This document shows positions 43,435 through 52,302 of a stretch of 64,000 nucleotides of DNA, piece by piece. Made by a program: the position numbers and the translations under genes. The DNA is from Lucinisca nassula (taxonomy: Eukaryota > Mollusca > Bivalvia > Lucinida > Lucinidae), in assembly GCA_963580285.1 (NCBI GenBank), contig OY757013.1, positions 129,639,027-129,703,026 on the forward strand. Direction: 5' to 3'. The notes under the pieces are model-generated. The model saw only the letters and a list, made by a program, of their open reading frames with translations. It had not been told where the DNA came from and did not search any database. How positions within the stretch are numbered: position 1 is the stretch's first letter; the number at the start of each line of letters is the position of its first letter.

Positions 43435-43714
43435 CATCACGTGAACAAGTCCGTGAAATGAAGACCCAACTAAACCCCACTTTAGATAGAGAAAACTGGG
43501 GTTTACGGGGGTATACATTATTTTTTCTTATTTTTGCTCCAAGACATAGGTTGTGGGTACCCGTTAGAACCGCCTCAATGAGGCGGTTCTAACGAGCACC
43601 CACAACCTATGTTTGCAGTATTAATAAGAAAAATATCAAGGATTTTCATCAGAAAATGGCCATTTTGGAGATGTGAAAAAATGCACTATGTCGCACGGGT
43701 GTGTTATCTTAATG
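43435..43714 (+). mobile_element. CATYACG hairpin element, subfamily B, reference-quality copy
   Basis: CATCACGTGAACAAGTCCGT to GGGTGTGTTATCTTAATG, 280 bp. It contains the subterminal fold AACCCCACTTTAGATAGAG / AAACTGGGGTTT and the hairpin at 43544-43612 (34-bp arms, 2 mismatches). The right arm unit ends GCCATTTTGGAGATGTG. This is the best copy for defining subfamily B in this window. Confidence 0.92.
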
Positions 43715-44397
43715 GTTGGTTTTACTGTCGCCAACTAAATTTCGCATCGCCGTAAAGCGAAATTTCGGACAAAAACGGGAATGTATCTCCCTGAATGGCA
43801 ATTTTGAAGACAGTTGCACTTATTCATTTGATGTGTAAATACAACTAGGTGCATTATTTGCTCACAGCGGTAAGCACTATGATCGAGCTGCGTAAAACGG
43901 AAGCGAAGTTACGAGGTGATCTTGTCGGTTTAGGTGTCCCCATTTGTCAACAGGGTTCTCGAAATGCATTAACCTATCTTGGAGAACTCTTCCGAAATAT
44001 TTTGGTCCTTTATGAAATGCATTACTTTATTTTTTCAATGAAATTGAGAACACATCTAAGTGGTTTTATTGTATATCACAAACGGTGGTATTGCGTGCCA
44101 TATCAGCGACAGTTTGAATAAAAATCATATTACGCTTGCGACAGATAATTAGTTTTGGCATACATTTCTGTAAGAAATCGTCTGTATTTCACCAATAAAT
44201 TAATATATATTCATGTATTGTAACGATTATATTCAACTCGTATAGCAAAATTGTCTTCGCAGAAATCAAGATTAATATGCCCTACACTGCCAGACGAATA
44301 AACGGGAATAATGTGGCATTTGATTACCTGGCACCATGGGAAAGGTCCCGGAGATAGAGTGAAACATCGACGATAGATCACCTTTGAGACAATGATC
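43715..44397. other. No gene recognised
   Basis: A 90-codon frame at 43849-44121 (+) has no recognised motif. No repeat family was seen. Confidence 0.4.
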
Positions 44398-44740
44398 GAT
44401 GAGGCGATTCTAATGAGTACACATATCAAACATTTATATTACAGAACACCGAAAAGCTATCCAATAATTATCTCCACTATGCCTCCTGGTATGGCATTAA
44501 TAGTAACCTGCCGTGGCTAGAACTACCGCTGTCTCAAACAGATTTTCATGGTCTAAAAGGGGTTTGAGCCGTCGAAGTTAAATTTTATATTGTACCGAAA
44601 TAGAGTGGGGTTGCAGTGAAATGTCAATTTCATGAACACGACCATTGCTGACCCGAGTTTGTTTTTGTATCCCTAGTGATTTTCTCAAATATCAAAGGTG
44701 TTCGAGCTATGGAAGTTCGACTCTAACCTGATAATATGAG
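44398..44740 (+). mobile_element. Family C half-elements, beginning at the hairpin apex
   Basis: The copy begins GATGAGGCGATTCTAATGAG, i.e. exactly at the apex, and continues to GCCGTCGAAGTTAAATTTTA. A further right-end fragment (GTTCGAGCTATGGAAGTTCG, ACTCTA) follows near 44701-44724. Confidence 0.75.
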
Positions 44741-44879
44741 CGTATTTCTTGCATTACAAGAGCAAATCTGTGTTCTAAAAAGGGGTATTTCGTAGCTATA
44801 GAAGTAGTATTTTCAGACGAACAAATCATAGTGTTCTGATATCTCATTTATACATGTATCTCATTGGAAACACCAATTT

Positions 44880-45072
44880 AAAAGTGGGGTTCGAGGGCGT
44901 CAGAATTATATAGGCGAGTTTTCGTGATATAGTCCAAACAGACATTGCAATGCGGCGGTTCTAACGAGTACCCACAATCTATGTTTATTTTCAGAAAAAA
45001 ATAAGGAAAATACATGTAATGCACAATCCTATAAACCCAACTTTTATCTACATGTATATGAAGCGGGTTGTT
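44880..45072 (-). mobile_element. CATYACG element, rearranged
   Basis: AAAGTGGGGTTCGAGGGCGT...AGGCGAGTTTTCGTGAT is an A right end placed before a half hairpin beginning at GCGGCGGTTCTAACGAGTAC. TATAAACCCAACTTTTATCT follows. The normal order of parts is disrupted. Confidence 0.6.
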
Positions 45073-45756
45073 CATTATTTAGAGGATCTTACATGAGTGT
45101 TCATGTATTATTGAATTTATTAAACGAGTTGGGGTTGAGGAAAAGGGATAAAATATTTATTAAACGAGTTAGTTTAAAAGTTTATTTATTTGTATACTAC
45201 ATAAAATACATACACTTAACTAACTCTATAAAAACAACATTATACAATGGGATTCAGAAGGAAGTCGAATGACTTATTGAAGTCTGTCTCCCATTTTTAC
45301 AAAAGATCTAAGTACAATAGTAGCATTGTGACTTGTGATAATGCAAAACAGTAGTTAGAAATGAAATATGGTATTTCGGATATTTTTGTTCAATTTTTGT
45401 CAAGTTATCTAAGCGTCTAGCTATATTAAACGAGTTGAGAAAAAGGGATAAAATGCGAAGCTTCGCCTCGCAGTTTATCCCTTTTCCTCAACTAGTTTGA
45501 TAAATTCAATAATACATGAGCACGAATGCAAGATTCTATTTATCATATGACATTTAAAACGCATTTTATTCACGATTGTTTACAAAAATGTCAATGTTCC
45601 GCCATTAGTAAACGCGACGCCGTCTAGGCCGTCGTACATGTAACGTTACGGAACGTACATGTATCTAGCTAATTTGCATATTTAATCCACTAGAGGATTA
45701 TCGAAAGTAATGCCTGGCGTTATTACACTCTCAGACGCGACGTCATACGATAAAAA
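45072..45756 (-). mobile_element. Palindrome-ended element E2, split by ~265 bp
   Basis: TAGAGGATCTTACATGAGTG...GGAAAAGGGATAAAAT is separated from the rest at about 45160-45425. TATTAAACGAGTT occurs at both borders as a direct repeat. The remainder (ATGCGAAGCTTCGCCTCGCA apex, TAATCCACTAGAGGATTA, TCTCAGACGCGACGTCATAC) matches 34.3-34.64 kb in reverse. Confidence 0.75.
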
Positions 45757-46600
45757 AGTTTAATTTACCTGATGATGGGCGCACTCTGTGTTCTGTAGGG
45801 CTTACTATGCACCAGCTAATAACCTAAACACAAACAGACAGTTTGCCTCGCTAGAAGATATTAAGAGGCCGCTCTGGACATATTCAATCTAAATTTATAA
45901 ATCAGTGCTTTTGTTGGCTTACGATCATCGTAATCAAACGATTCCCAAGATGTTTTCTTTCAAAAGAGATGAGACTGAGGACTTTTCATATCGGAACATG
46001 AAAATGGCAGCCGTATACTATTACCTCATCTCGACGGGCATGTTGAAAGATAAAGTCAACATTATCGAGTGATTATGACAAGAAAACTGGCGTATTTCAA
46101 GGGGAAGGTGGTCACGAAGGGGCAACCAGTATTGTTACATACCAACATGTCCGTTATATTCTGTAGTTTATCAAGCCATCGGGCTGCACCTTGCCATATT
46201 GATTTGGGTCGAGATATCAAAGGTTGCGTACAAGATGGCCGCCGTATATAAAATAAGGGGTCTATACAAATCAAATTGCTGCAATATATTGCAAAAACAC
46301 CCATTTACAGCCAAACTACCAAACAGGGCCATTTAGATATAGAAAGCCATTCAGAAATAACAATGGACTTCTTTAACATAGACGTTTACATGCTAGATGC
46401 TGTTTGATATTTTTGTCATTATTTTATTTTTCCTTGATAGCCGTGTACTCCTCTTGTTGGGAAAGAGCGATCTGGTAGCTTTGCTGTGAGCATATTGTAA
46501 ATATATAGAGCATTTTCGCTGTTATGACCGCCTGCAATTAAGTCTAATTCTGCTGAAAATAGCTCAATTATTCTTTCTTTGTGTTTTCTGCATACAGTGT
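45757..46600. other. No gene recognised
   Basis: Frames at 46062-46304 (-) and 46069-46251 (+) mirror each other and have no recognised motif. No main-family repeat is present. Confidence 0.4.
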
Positions 46601-46603
46601 CCT

Positions 46604-46704
46604 CTGGTAAGAGACTACCTTTGAAACTGTTAAAAAGTGGACTTAAATACCATTTTGAACAGTTACATGTAGTCATGTGTCTTATGTAATAGTGAAATTC
46701 TACT
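46604..46704 (+). mobile_element. Family M MITE, diverged fragment
   Basis: AAGAGACTACCTTTGAAACT, GTTAAAAAGTGGACTTAAAT and a right end ATAGTGAAATTCTACTG-TA. The internal part is shortened. Confidence 0.6.
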
Positions 46705-46744
46705 GTATTTGTTTGGTAGCTCAAGAAGTGTCACAGAACAACTA

Positions 46745-47065
46745 CAGTCACAAGCATCTTATATAGAGAATCTTACACTCGTGGACATTTCATATGATAT
46801 TTATGAAACGAGCCTTTGGCTCGATTCATAAATATCGTATGAAATGTCCACGAGTGTAAGATTCTCTTTATCATATGACTACTGTAAATTGGATTTTATC
46901 GCCTTTTAATTTGACGATTTTATACGAAAAATGCATTGTTGACATGGATGTCGTCATGACGTTACTTAATCCCGCCAAAGTGTTATTACACGTGTGGCCA
47001 TACGATTTTTATTAAACGACGTTATCCACTGCTTATCAACGACGTCATATGATAAAGTTATTTTA
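46745..47065 (-). mobile_element. Palindrome-ended element E1
   Basis: The hairpin is at 46763-46867: arms AGAATCTTACACTCGTGGAC...ATATTTATGAA around ACGAGCCTTTGGCTCG. Then come TTACTTAATCCCGCCAAAGT and ATCCACTGCTTATCAACGAC, GTCATATGATAAAG. It is the reverse-orientation relative of 33.99-34.31 kb. Confidence 0.82.
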
Positions 47066-47451
47066 CAGCATTATGGATTTTAGGACGACTGAAACTACAT
47101 GTACATTAGAATTCGGAGTATCGGCTTTGTAAAAAAAAACAAAAAAAAAAACTGTATTTGAGAACGGTGTATGATACAACGAAATATTAAATTCAAACTT
47201 AACCTAAACTTAACTTAATATGCTTTTAGCAACTTTCGTATACTATCGATGCATCCCTTCAGTTGATGAGCGGAAACCAGTATCGTAACCCAACGTCGAA
47301 AAATGGCCATAACGAGGTTTTGACAACTTTGCTGTCCTCTGTATTTGCACGCTGGCGGGTTCGCAGTCTGACTCGATCATGGCCCCAACATAACGCAAAA
47401 TATTTGTCTGAAGCAAGCACCCGTCAGTTAAAACCCTTTGGACATATCCAG

Positions 47452-47747
47452 CATCACGAAAACACGTATATATAATTTCGACCCCCTTAAACCCCACTTT
47501 TATTTAGGAAAAAATGGGTTTTGCAGGGGTAGACACTCTTTTTCTTATTTCTGCTCAAAAACATAGATTGTGGGTACTCGTTAGAACCGCCTCAGCACCT
47601 CGCTGAGGCGGTTCTAAAGGGTATCCACGATGTATGTTTTGAGCAGAAATAAGACAAAAAAAAAAAAAAAAAAAAAATTCATCTGAAACTTTTCATTTTG
47701 CGGTGGTAAAATTTACTATGTATTTCTATAGGCGTGTTTTCGTAATT
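47452..47747 (+). mobile_element. CATYACG hairpin element, subfamily A, full length
   Basis: CATCACGAAAACACGTATAT to TATAGGCGTGTTTTCGTAATT. The apex is enlarged (GCCTCAGCACCTCGCTGAGGC), and a poly-A run of about 23 (47656-47678) follows AAATAAGAC. Confidence 0.88.
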
Positions 47748-47966
47748 AACACTCAGTGTTGTTGCTGGCGTCCCATGGATCTCCAGGTGTCTCAAGTCCT
47801 TATAACTCACGCGGCTGCCATTAGTTTCGGCGCGTGCGCATTGACACCAGGTTTCCGACATTTTAGACGTTATCCGTTCAGGTAACGTGTTACAATTCAC
47901 GGAAATGGTGGTTTCGTGTTGTTATTAACTCTTATCCTGCTTTTCCCGACAACCCCTTATTTTAGG

Positions 47967-48030
47967 AAACAGTGTAGATCCAGATCAGATGGCTTCTGAA
48001 GAAGCCATCTGATCAGGATCTACACTGTTT
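47967..48030. repeat. Near-perfect palindrome, arms about 30 bp
   Basis: AAACAGTGTAGATCCAGATC, AGATGGCTTC pairs with GAAGCCATCT, GATCAGGATCTACACTGTTT, with TGAA near the centre. Confidence 0.93.
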
Positions 48031-48265
48031 GACATTCAGTTTATGGATTTGTAAGAATAATATGATTGATTCAAAGTCAGAAACGTATGTGGCTAAACTG
48101 AATATTCCGCAGGATAAGGATTAAATAAACGCGCAGAGAAAGATATAAGTTGTGGCATTGTGTAAATCTGTAACGTAGGTGCATGCGAAACCCACAGAAC
48201 CATTCAAATCACACTTCACTAGTACGATATGTTAGTTTCACACATCCGAGTGTTATAATGGCTTA

Positions 48266-48652
48266 TAATGAGTAAGGTGGCCTTCATGCGGACTGAACAA
48301 ATGATTTGTCTAAATCGCGACGGAAGTAAGGGCGAGGATTGTGGCTACGTAAAATCGATTTAAGCCCTACAGTGGAATTCGTTTCCGCTGACCGTTCCAA
48401 GGCAGTTCTTCTGTCGCGGTTTATTTTTGTTATGGTTTGTCTTTGCGTGTTTGTGTCGCTTATGTTATTTTATTTTGGATAGCCTATTGGCAATTTTGTG
48501 GGAAAGTAACTGTCCTTTTTGGCTTTCCGCTAATGATGTTTCCATTAGGGTATGTTGTTTCATGTTTGTGTTTCTTTCCCGTTGGTCTCGCAGATGGGAC
48601 CTGGGGGTTGATTGTATCGATTCCTGATCATTGCCTCCACTTCTATTTCTTC
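48266..48652 (+). mobile_element. 5'-truncated Penelope-like element (3' UTR)
   Basis: GGCCTTCATGCGGACTGAAC to ATTGCCTCCACTTCTATT. It follows the 3' half of the UTR closely, including GCGACGGAAGTAAGGGCGAG and AAGGCAGTTCTTCTGTCGC. The poly-C segment is short (AAGCCCTACAGTGG). Confidence 0.85.
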
Positions 48653-48689
48653 TCATCTCTTGAAAAGGTATTTTTGAGATGATATTTAT

Positions 48690-48875
48690 ATTGTTTGGCC
48701 ATTTTTCTAGTCCAAGCATCGGTCGTGGGTGCTTGCTTGAACCGCCTCACTGAGGCGGTTCTAACGTCCACCCTAGAGTAGAAATAATGACAATAAAGTA
48801 TATCCCTGTAAACACCAGTTTTACCTCTATAAAGTGGGATGTACATGGGTATATATCATACGGACGTTTTAGATT
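48690..48875 (-). mobile_element. CATYACG element, diverged, outer ends lost
   Basis: The hairpin GGTGCTTGCTTGAACCGCCT / GAGGCGGTTCTAACGTCCAC (about 48725-48772) is followed by ATCCCTGTAAACACCAGTTT and AAAGTGGGATGTACATGGGT. Confidence 0.75.
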
Positions 48876-48941
48876 GACGAAGACCTTCTCTGTTTGTCAA
48901 TGTCCCTTTTTGGACGCTAGGCATTCACAGTAAGACCACTT

Positions 48942-49429
48942 TTGGGACAGTTCAAAATTTGTCTTAAAGACCAGATTTTAATAGTTCCAAAGTTTGTCCC
49001 TGACAAGAGGACACTGTGGGCAGCAAACACAAAGAAACATTAAATGCAAGCTTCAAAACAAGCTTTTTGAAGAAGAATTAGACTTAAGTTTAGATGGCAT
49101 CACGAAAACACGCCTATATATTTTGACCCCCTTGAACCCCACTTTTATATAGTAAAACTGGGGTTTCCGGGGGTATATCTATTTTTTCTTATTTCTGCTC
49201 TAAAATATAGATTGTGGGTACTCGTTAGAACCGCCTCGATGAGGCGGTTCTAACGAGTGCCCACAATCTATATTTTGAGCAGAAATAAGAAAAATATCAC
49301 ATTTTTTCATCATAAAATTTTCACATTTTCGGCGATAAAGGTTGTAATGTATTTGTATTGGTATAGGCGTGTTTGCGTAATGAAAATTAGACTTAAGTTT
49401 AGGTGGTCTTAATAGAGGAATTTCACTGT
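48942..49429 (+). mobile_element. Family M MITE interrupted by an A element
   Basis: AGTAAGACCACTTTTGGGAC...GAAGAATTAGACTTAAG on the left and AGGTGGTCTTAATAGAGGAA, TTTCACTG-TA on the right. The left terminus is shortened. The A element at 49098-49382 lies inside a 21-bp direct duplication of family M sequence. Confidence 0.8.
49098..49382 (+). mobile_element. CATYACG hairpin element, subfamily A, with 21-bp flanking direct repeat
   Basis: CATCACGAAAACACGCCTAT to AGGCGTGTTTGCGTAATG. The hairpin lies at about 49211-49270 and is near-perfect; palindromy extends through the TTTCTTATTTCTGCTCTAAA flank. The left flank ATTAGACTTAAGTTTAGATG,G (49077-49097) and right flank ATTAGACTTAAGTTTAGGTG,G (49386-49406) are 20/21 identical. 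Confidence 0.88.
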
Positions 49430-49435
49430 ATTTGT

Positions 49436-49725
49436 AAAAAAGTCCGTGAAATGAATACCCCCTAAACCCTGCTTTATATAAAGAAAACTGGGGTTAACGG
49501 GGGTATACATTATTTTTTTCTTATTTCTTATACAAGACAAAGGTTGTAGGTAGTCCTTAGAACCGCCTCAATGAGGCGGTGCTAACGACTACCTCATACC
49601 TGTGTCTGCTATGTAAATCAGAAAATATCATGGACTCTCATCAGACAATATAGAAGTAGAGGCAATGAGTAGCCATTTTGGAGGTATGAAAAAGCACTAT
49701 GTCGCACAAGTGTGTTATCGTAATG
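49436..49725 (+). mobile_element. CATYACG subfamily B carrying a 22-bp Penelope-like tip
   Basis: AAGTCCGTGAAATGAATACC to AAGTGTGTTATCGTAATG. The hairpin at about 49551-49597 has decayed ends. Within the right body, between CTCATCAGA and GTAGCCATTTTGGA, is an extra AATATAGAAGTAGAGGCAAT,GA, the 3' tip of the Penelope-like element in reverse. Confidence 0.83.
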
Positions 49726-50883
49726 GTTATTCAAGTTCAGGACCATTTGTTCAGCTTAAACCCGAAGACAAACGACCCTCCGGTACTGTCATGATTTGAT
49801 AACCATAGTAGTTTCATCTCCACCTAAAATTATTTAGCGACTTTGTAGCTTCCAATAGCAGGTCAATAGCAGTAACGCAATAGATTTTGCAGTAAGTAAA
49901 TATTATCCCAAGAAGTAGTTATTACAGGGATATTTAGCTAATGGATTCCTTTGTCTGGACAATTTGAGGTGTCGAATAGTCAATATTATGGCAGCCTCAT
50001 AACACTGAATCATGCAATACATATTCGATCCATTGTGTGTCATAACGATCCAGGTTTGAAGAGATTGCTATTATTCCGACACAATCTAAGTACTCACTAG
50101 CTAATACGGTCAAGTCGGGCCCCAGATATCTCTCTCAAAACGTCCCTACAATTGATAAACTGACTAAATAAGAGAACAACAAATAGATGGACTTCAGTGG
50201 CGCTTTGGGACCAGGAAATTTTGTTCGAGATACTGGTTCTGCAGCGTCTCATCTGGCACTTTTTGCCAATGTCCCCCAAAAAGGGGCCAATAAGCACACA
50301 TATGTGTTAAATCATAGACCTCGAGTATCCCCTCAAATGTAAATTGTATGACGGTGTGTAAAATTTTACCAGTAACGCCGTTTGTCAGTGGCTCGTGATA
50401 ATCTAAACATTGATTCTAGCAGATCTGAAAATATCTAGGGACAATCCATCAATCAAAATTGCGCTTATTTCTTAATTCCGCAACAAAGTTAATCAAGAAC
50501 GTGGGGGAGTTCGGAAAAGCATCGAAATAACATTATTCGTCAAACTTTGTAAACCGATATATCATCACATGCTATGATTTATAAGAAAGAAATTCAAACT
50601 TAATATTATTTTTTTCTGTCTGTCTAGAAAAATAATCGGGTTTATTGTGTCTTCGAAGCAACTCTTATAGAACCGAAATATACGTCTGACTGAACGAAAT
50701 GAATAGGCTTTGATTTATTATTTAAACGATATAGTCCCAGCTTGCACTGAATTGAAAGTGAACGCGCTACACTTTTAAAATATTAAGATCTGCAATCAAA
50801 TTAAATTGCATGGACTCCATGGCAAATGAAAACCTGACGCCATGAGTGTTTCCCGGCAGGTTAACATAGTAAATACATGGTAA
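49726..50883. other. No gene recognised
   Basis: A family C-like scrap (GCTTTGGGACCAGGAAATTT, TGTTCGAGATACTGG) lies at 50202-50236. The rest is AT-rich and unassigned. Confidence 0.4.
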
Positions 50884-51040
50884 GTGTCTTTAATAATAAA
50901 ATATAATCGGTGAGCCTAAGACAACTTTATAGGGACTCGCTTATAATCGGTCAGCCTAAGACAATTTTATAGGGGCGAGCTTTAGCGAGCCCCTAAGAAG
51001 TTGTCGCGGCGAACCGATTATATTTTATTATTAAAGACAC
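50884..51040. repeat. Long inverted repeat, 157 bp
   Basis: GTGTCTTTAATAATAAAATA, TAATCGG pairs with CCGATTATATTTTATTATTA, AAGACAC. The left arm's ATAATCGGTCAGCCTAAGAC motif is present twice (50908, 50944), so one arm carries an internal duplication. The apex is GGGGCGAGCTTTAGCGAGCC,CC. Confidence 0.9.
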
Positions 51041-51688
51041 TAATAATGTACATATATTTAGTTTATACCGCAAGTCAAAACAATCAAGGGTCTTGCGATA
51101 AGTTAGCAAATTTAAGCAAAACAAGAAAACAAACAGTGTGGCATGTTAAACGACATTCAGTGCCATGGCGCGCACACGTAATATAACGTGGCGTCAAGGA
51201 GTGCAAAGTTTATGACGTCACCGCGCAAGAGAGACGTTGGAAACAACATGGACGCTCGAATAAAAGTTTCTCAGCGCTTTCCATTCTGTATGAAAAGCTG
51301 AAAATAAATGGCTTATTTTAGCTTTAGAATTTATTTTCGAGGTTGAGAGGCAACCGCAGCAGCAGTGCGCAATTATTCCAACGGACCATTCAAACCAGGA
51401 AAGCCCGACAAGGTAAGAATTTAGCTGAAATTTCTGAAAATCTGTTTAAATAAATATTGTAAAGATTATAACTTGCAGTTTCGTTGTTACCCCATGTACA
51501 AAAGGTTGCATGTGATTGTTTACACTTGCAAATCACGGACCTGAAAAGTAGGTCCTGTCTATAAACGGTCACTAGACGTTTTATAGGTCAGTAGAAAGTA
51601 TTATAGGTCACTACCTATAATAGCGTGCAGTTATTCGACCTCCTTTCATGATTACATGTAGGTTACTAGAATGCCTGACTGCGGTATT
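51041..51688. other. No gene recognised
   Basis: GACGTCACCGCGCAAGAGAG and AACATGGACGCTCGAATAAA near 51213-51266 are not obviously repetitive. No exon evidence. Confidence 0.4.
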
Positions 51689-52302
51689 AATTACGATAAC
51701 ACACACGTTTGACTTTCTTTTGAAATCTCCAAAATGGCTAATTTTCTGATGAAAATCTGCGACATGTTCCTTATTTATACTTCAAACACAGGTTGTAGGT
51801 GCTCGTTAGAACCGCCTTATTGAGGCGGTTCTAAGGAGACCTTTGTTTGTTTGTTTTGTTGTTTAACGGCCCAGTCAACACTATCTACAAATGTAGGTCA
51901 TTTTTTAGCAAGTCAGTTTCGACATTTCTCACTTTTCCTAGGCAGGCTTATATGTAAGCGGTTAACCAGTACAGTGCACATTCTTTTGCCAGAAACTGAC
52001 AACTGACCTTCTTGAATCAGTGGAAGGGAGAGAATGACCGTAGAAAAGATCTCATGAGCAATCTCAACGAAAGAATGTTGCCGACCCCGGCAGCTATCGA
52101 ACCCGCGTACTCCTGATCATCAGTCAGACGCGCATCCGACTGAGCTACCGAGGCCGGCATCTGACGAGTTCTAACGAGTACCCACAATCTATGTCTTGAA
52201 GCAGAAATAAGAAAAGTAATGGATACCCACCTAAGCCCAGTTTTCACTATATAAAGTAGGGTTTAGAGGGGGTGTTCATTTCCTGGACTTATTAACGTTA
52301 TG
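51689..52302 (-). mobile_element. CATYACG subfamily B interrupted inside the hairpin by a SINE
   Basis: The left half (AATTACGATAACACACACG ... CGCCTTATTGAGGCGGTTCT) ends at 51841. The right half (GTTCTAACGAGTACCCACAA ... CTGGACTTATTAACGTTATG) resumes at 52168. Removing the 326-bp SINE restores an ordinary ~290-bp element. Confidence 0.85.
51842..52167 (-). mobile_element. tRNA-headed SINE, full length, ~14-bp TSD
   Basis: On minus the head GCCGGCCTCGGTAGCTCAGT, CGGATGCGCGTCTGACTGAT has a good box A (TAGCTCAGTCGG). A box B-like GGTTCGATAGC follows. The body includes TTCTGGCAAAAGAATGTG and CGCTTACATATAAGCCTGCC. The tail is GTTAAACAACAAAACAAACA. Its body and tail match the GACGTTAAAC-tail family, whose head is different. 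The flanks GTTCTAAGGAGACC (51828-51841) and GTTCTAACGAGTACC (52168-52182) form the duplication. Confidence 0.87.

Noticed and set aside
43544..43612. Rho-independent-type transcription terminator
   Set aside because: The hairpin is at the centre of repeated eukaryotic elements and there is no U-tract.
52085..52159. Functional tRNA gene on the minus strand
   Set aside because: The box A and box B region belongs to a 326-bp SINE with TSD.
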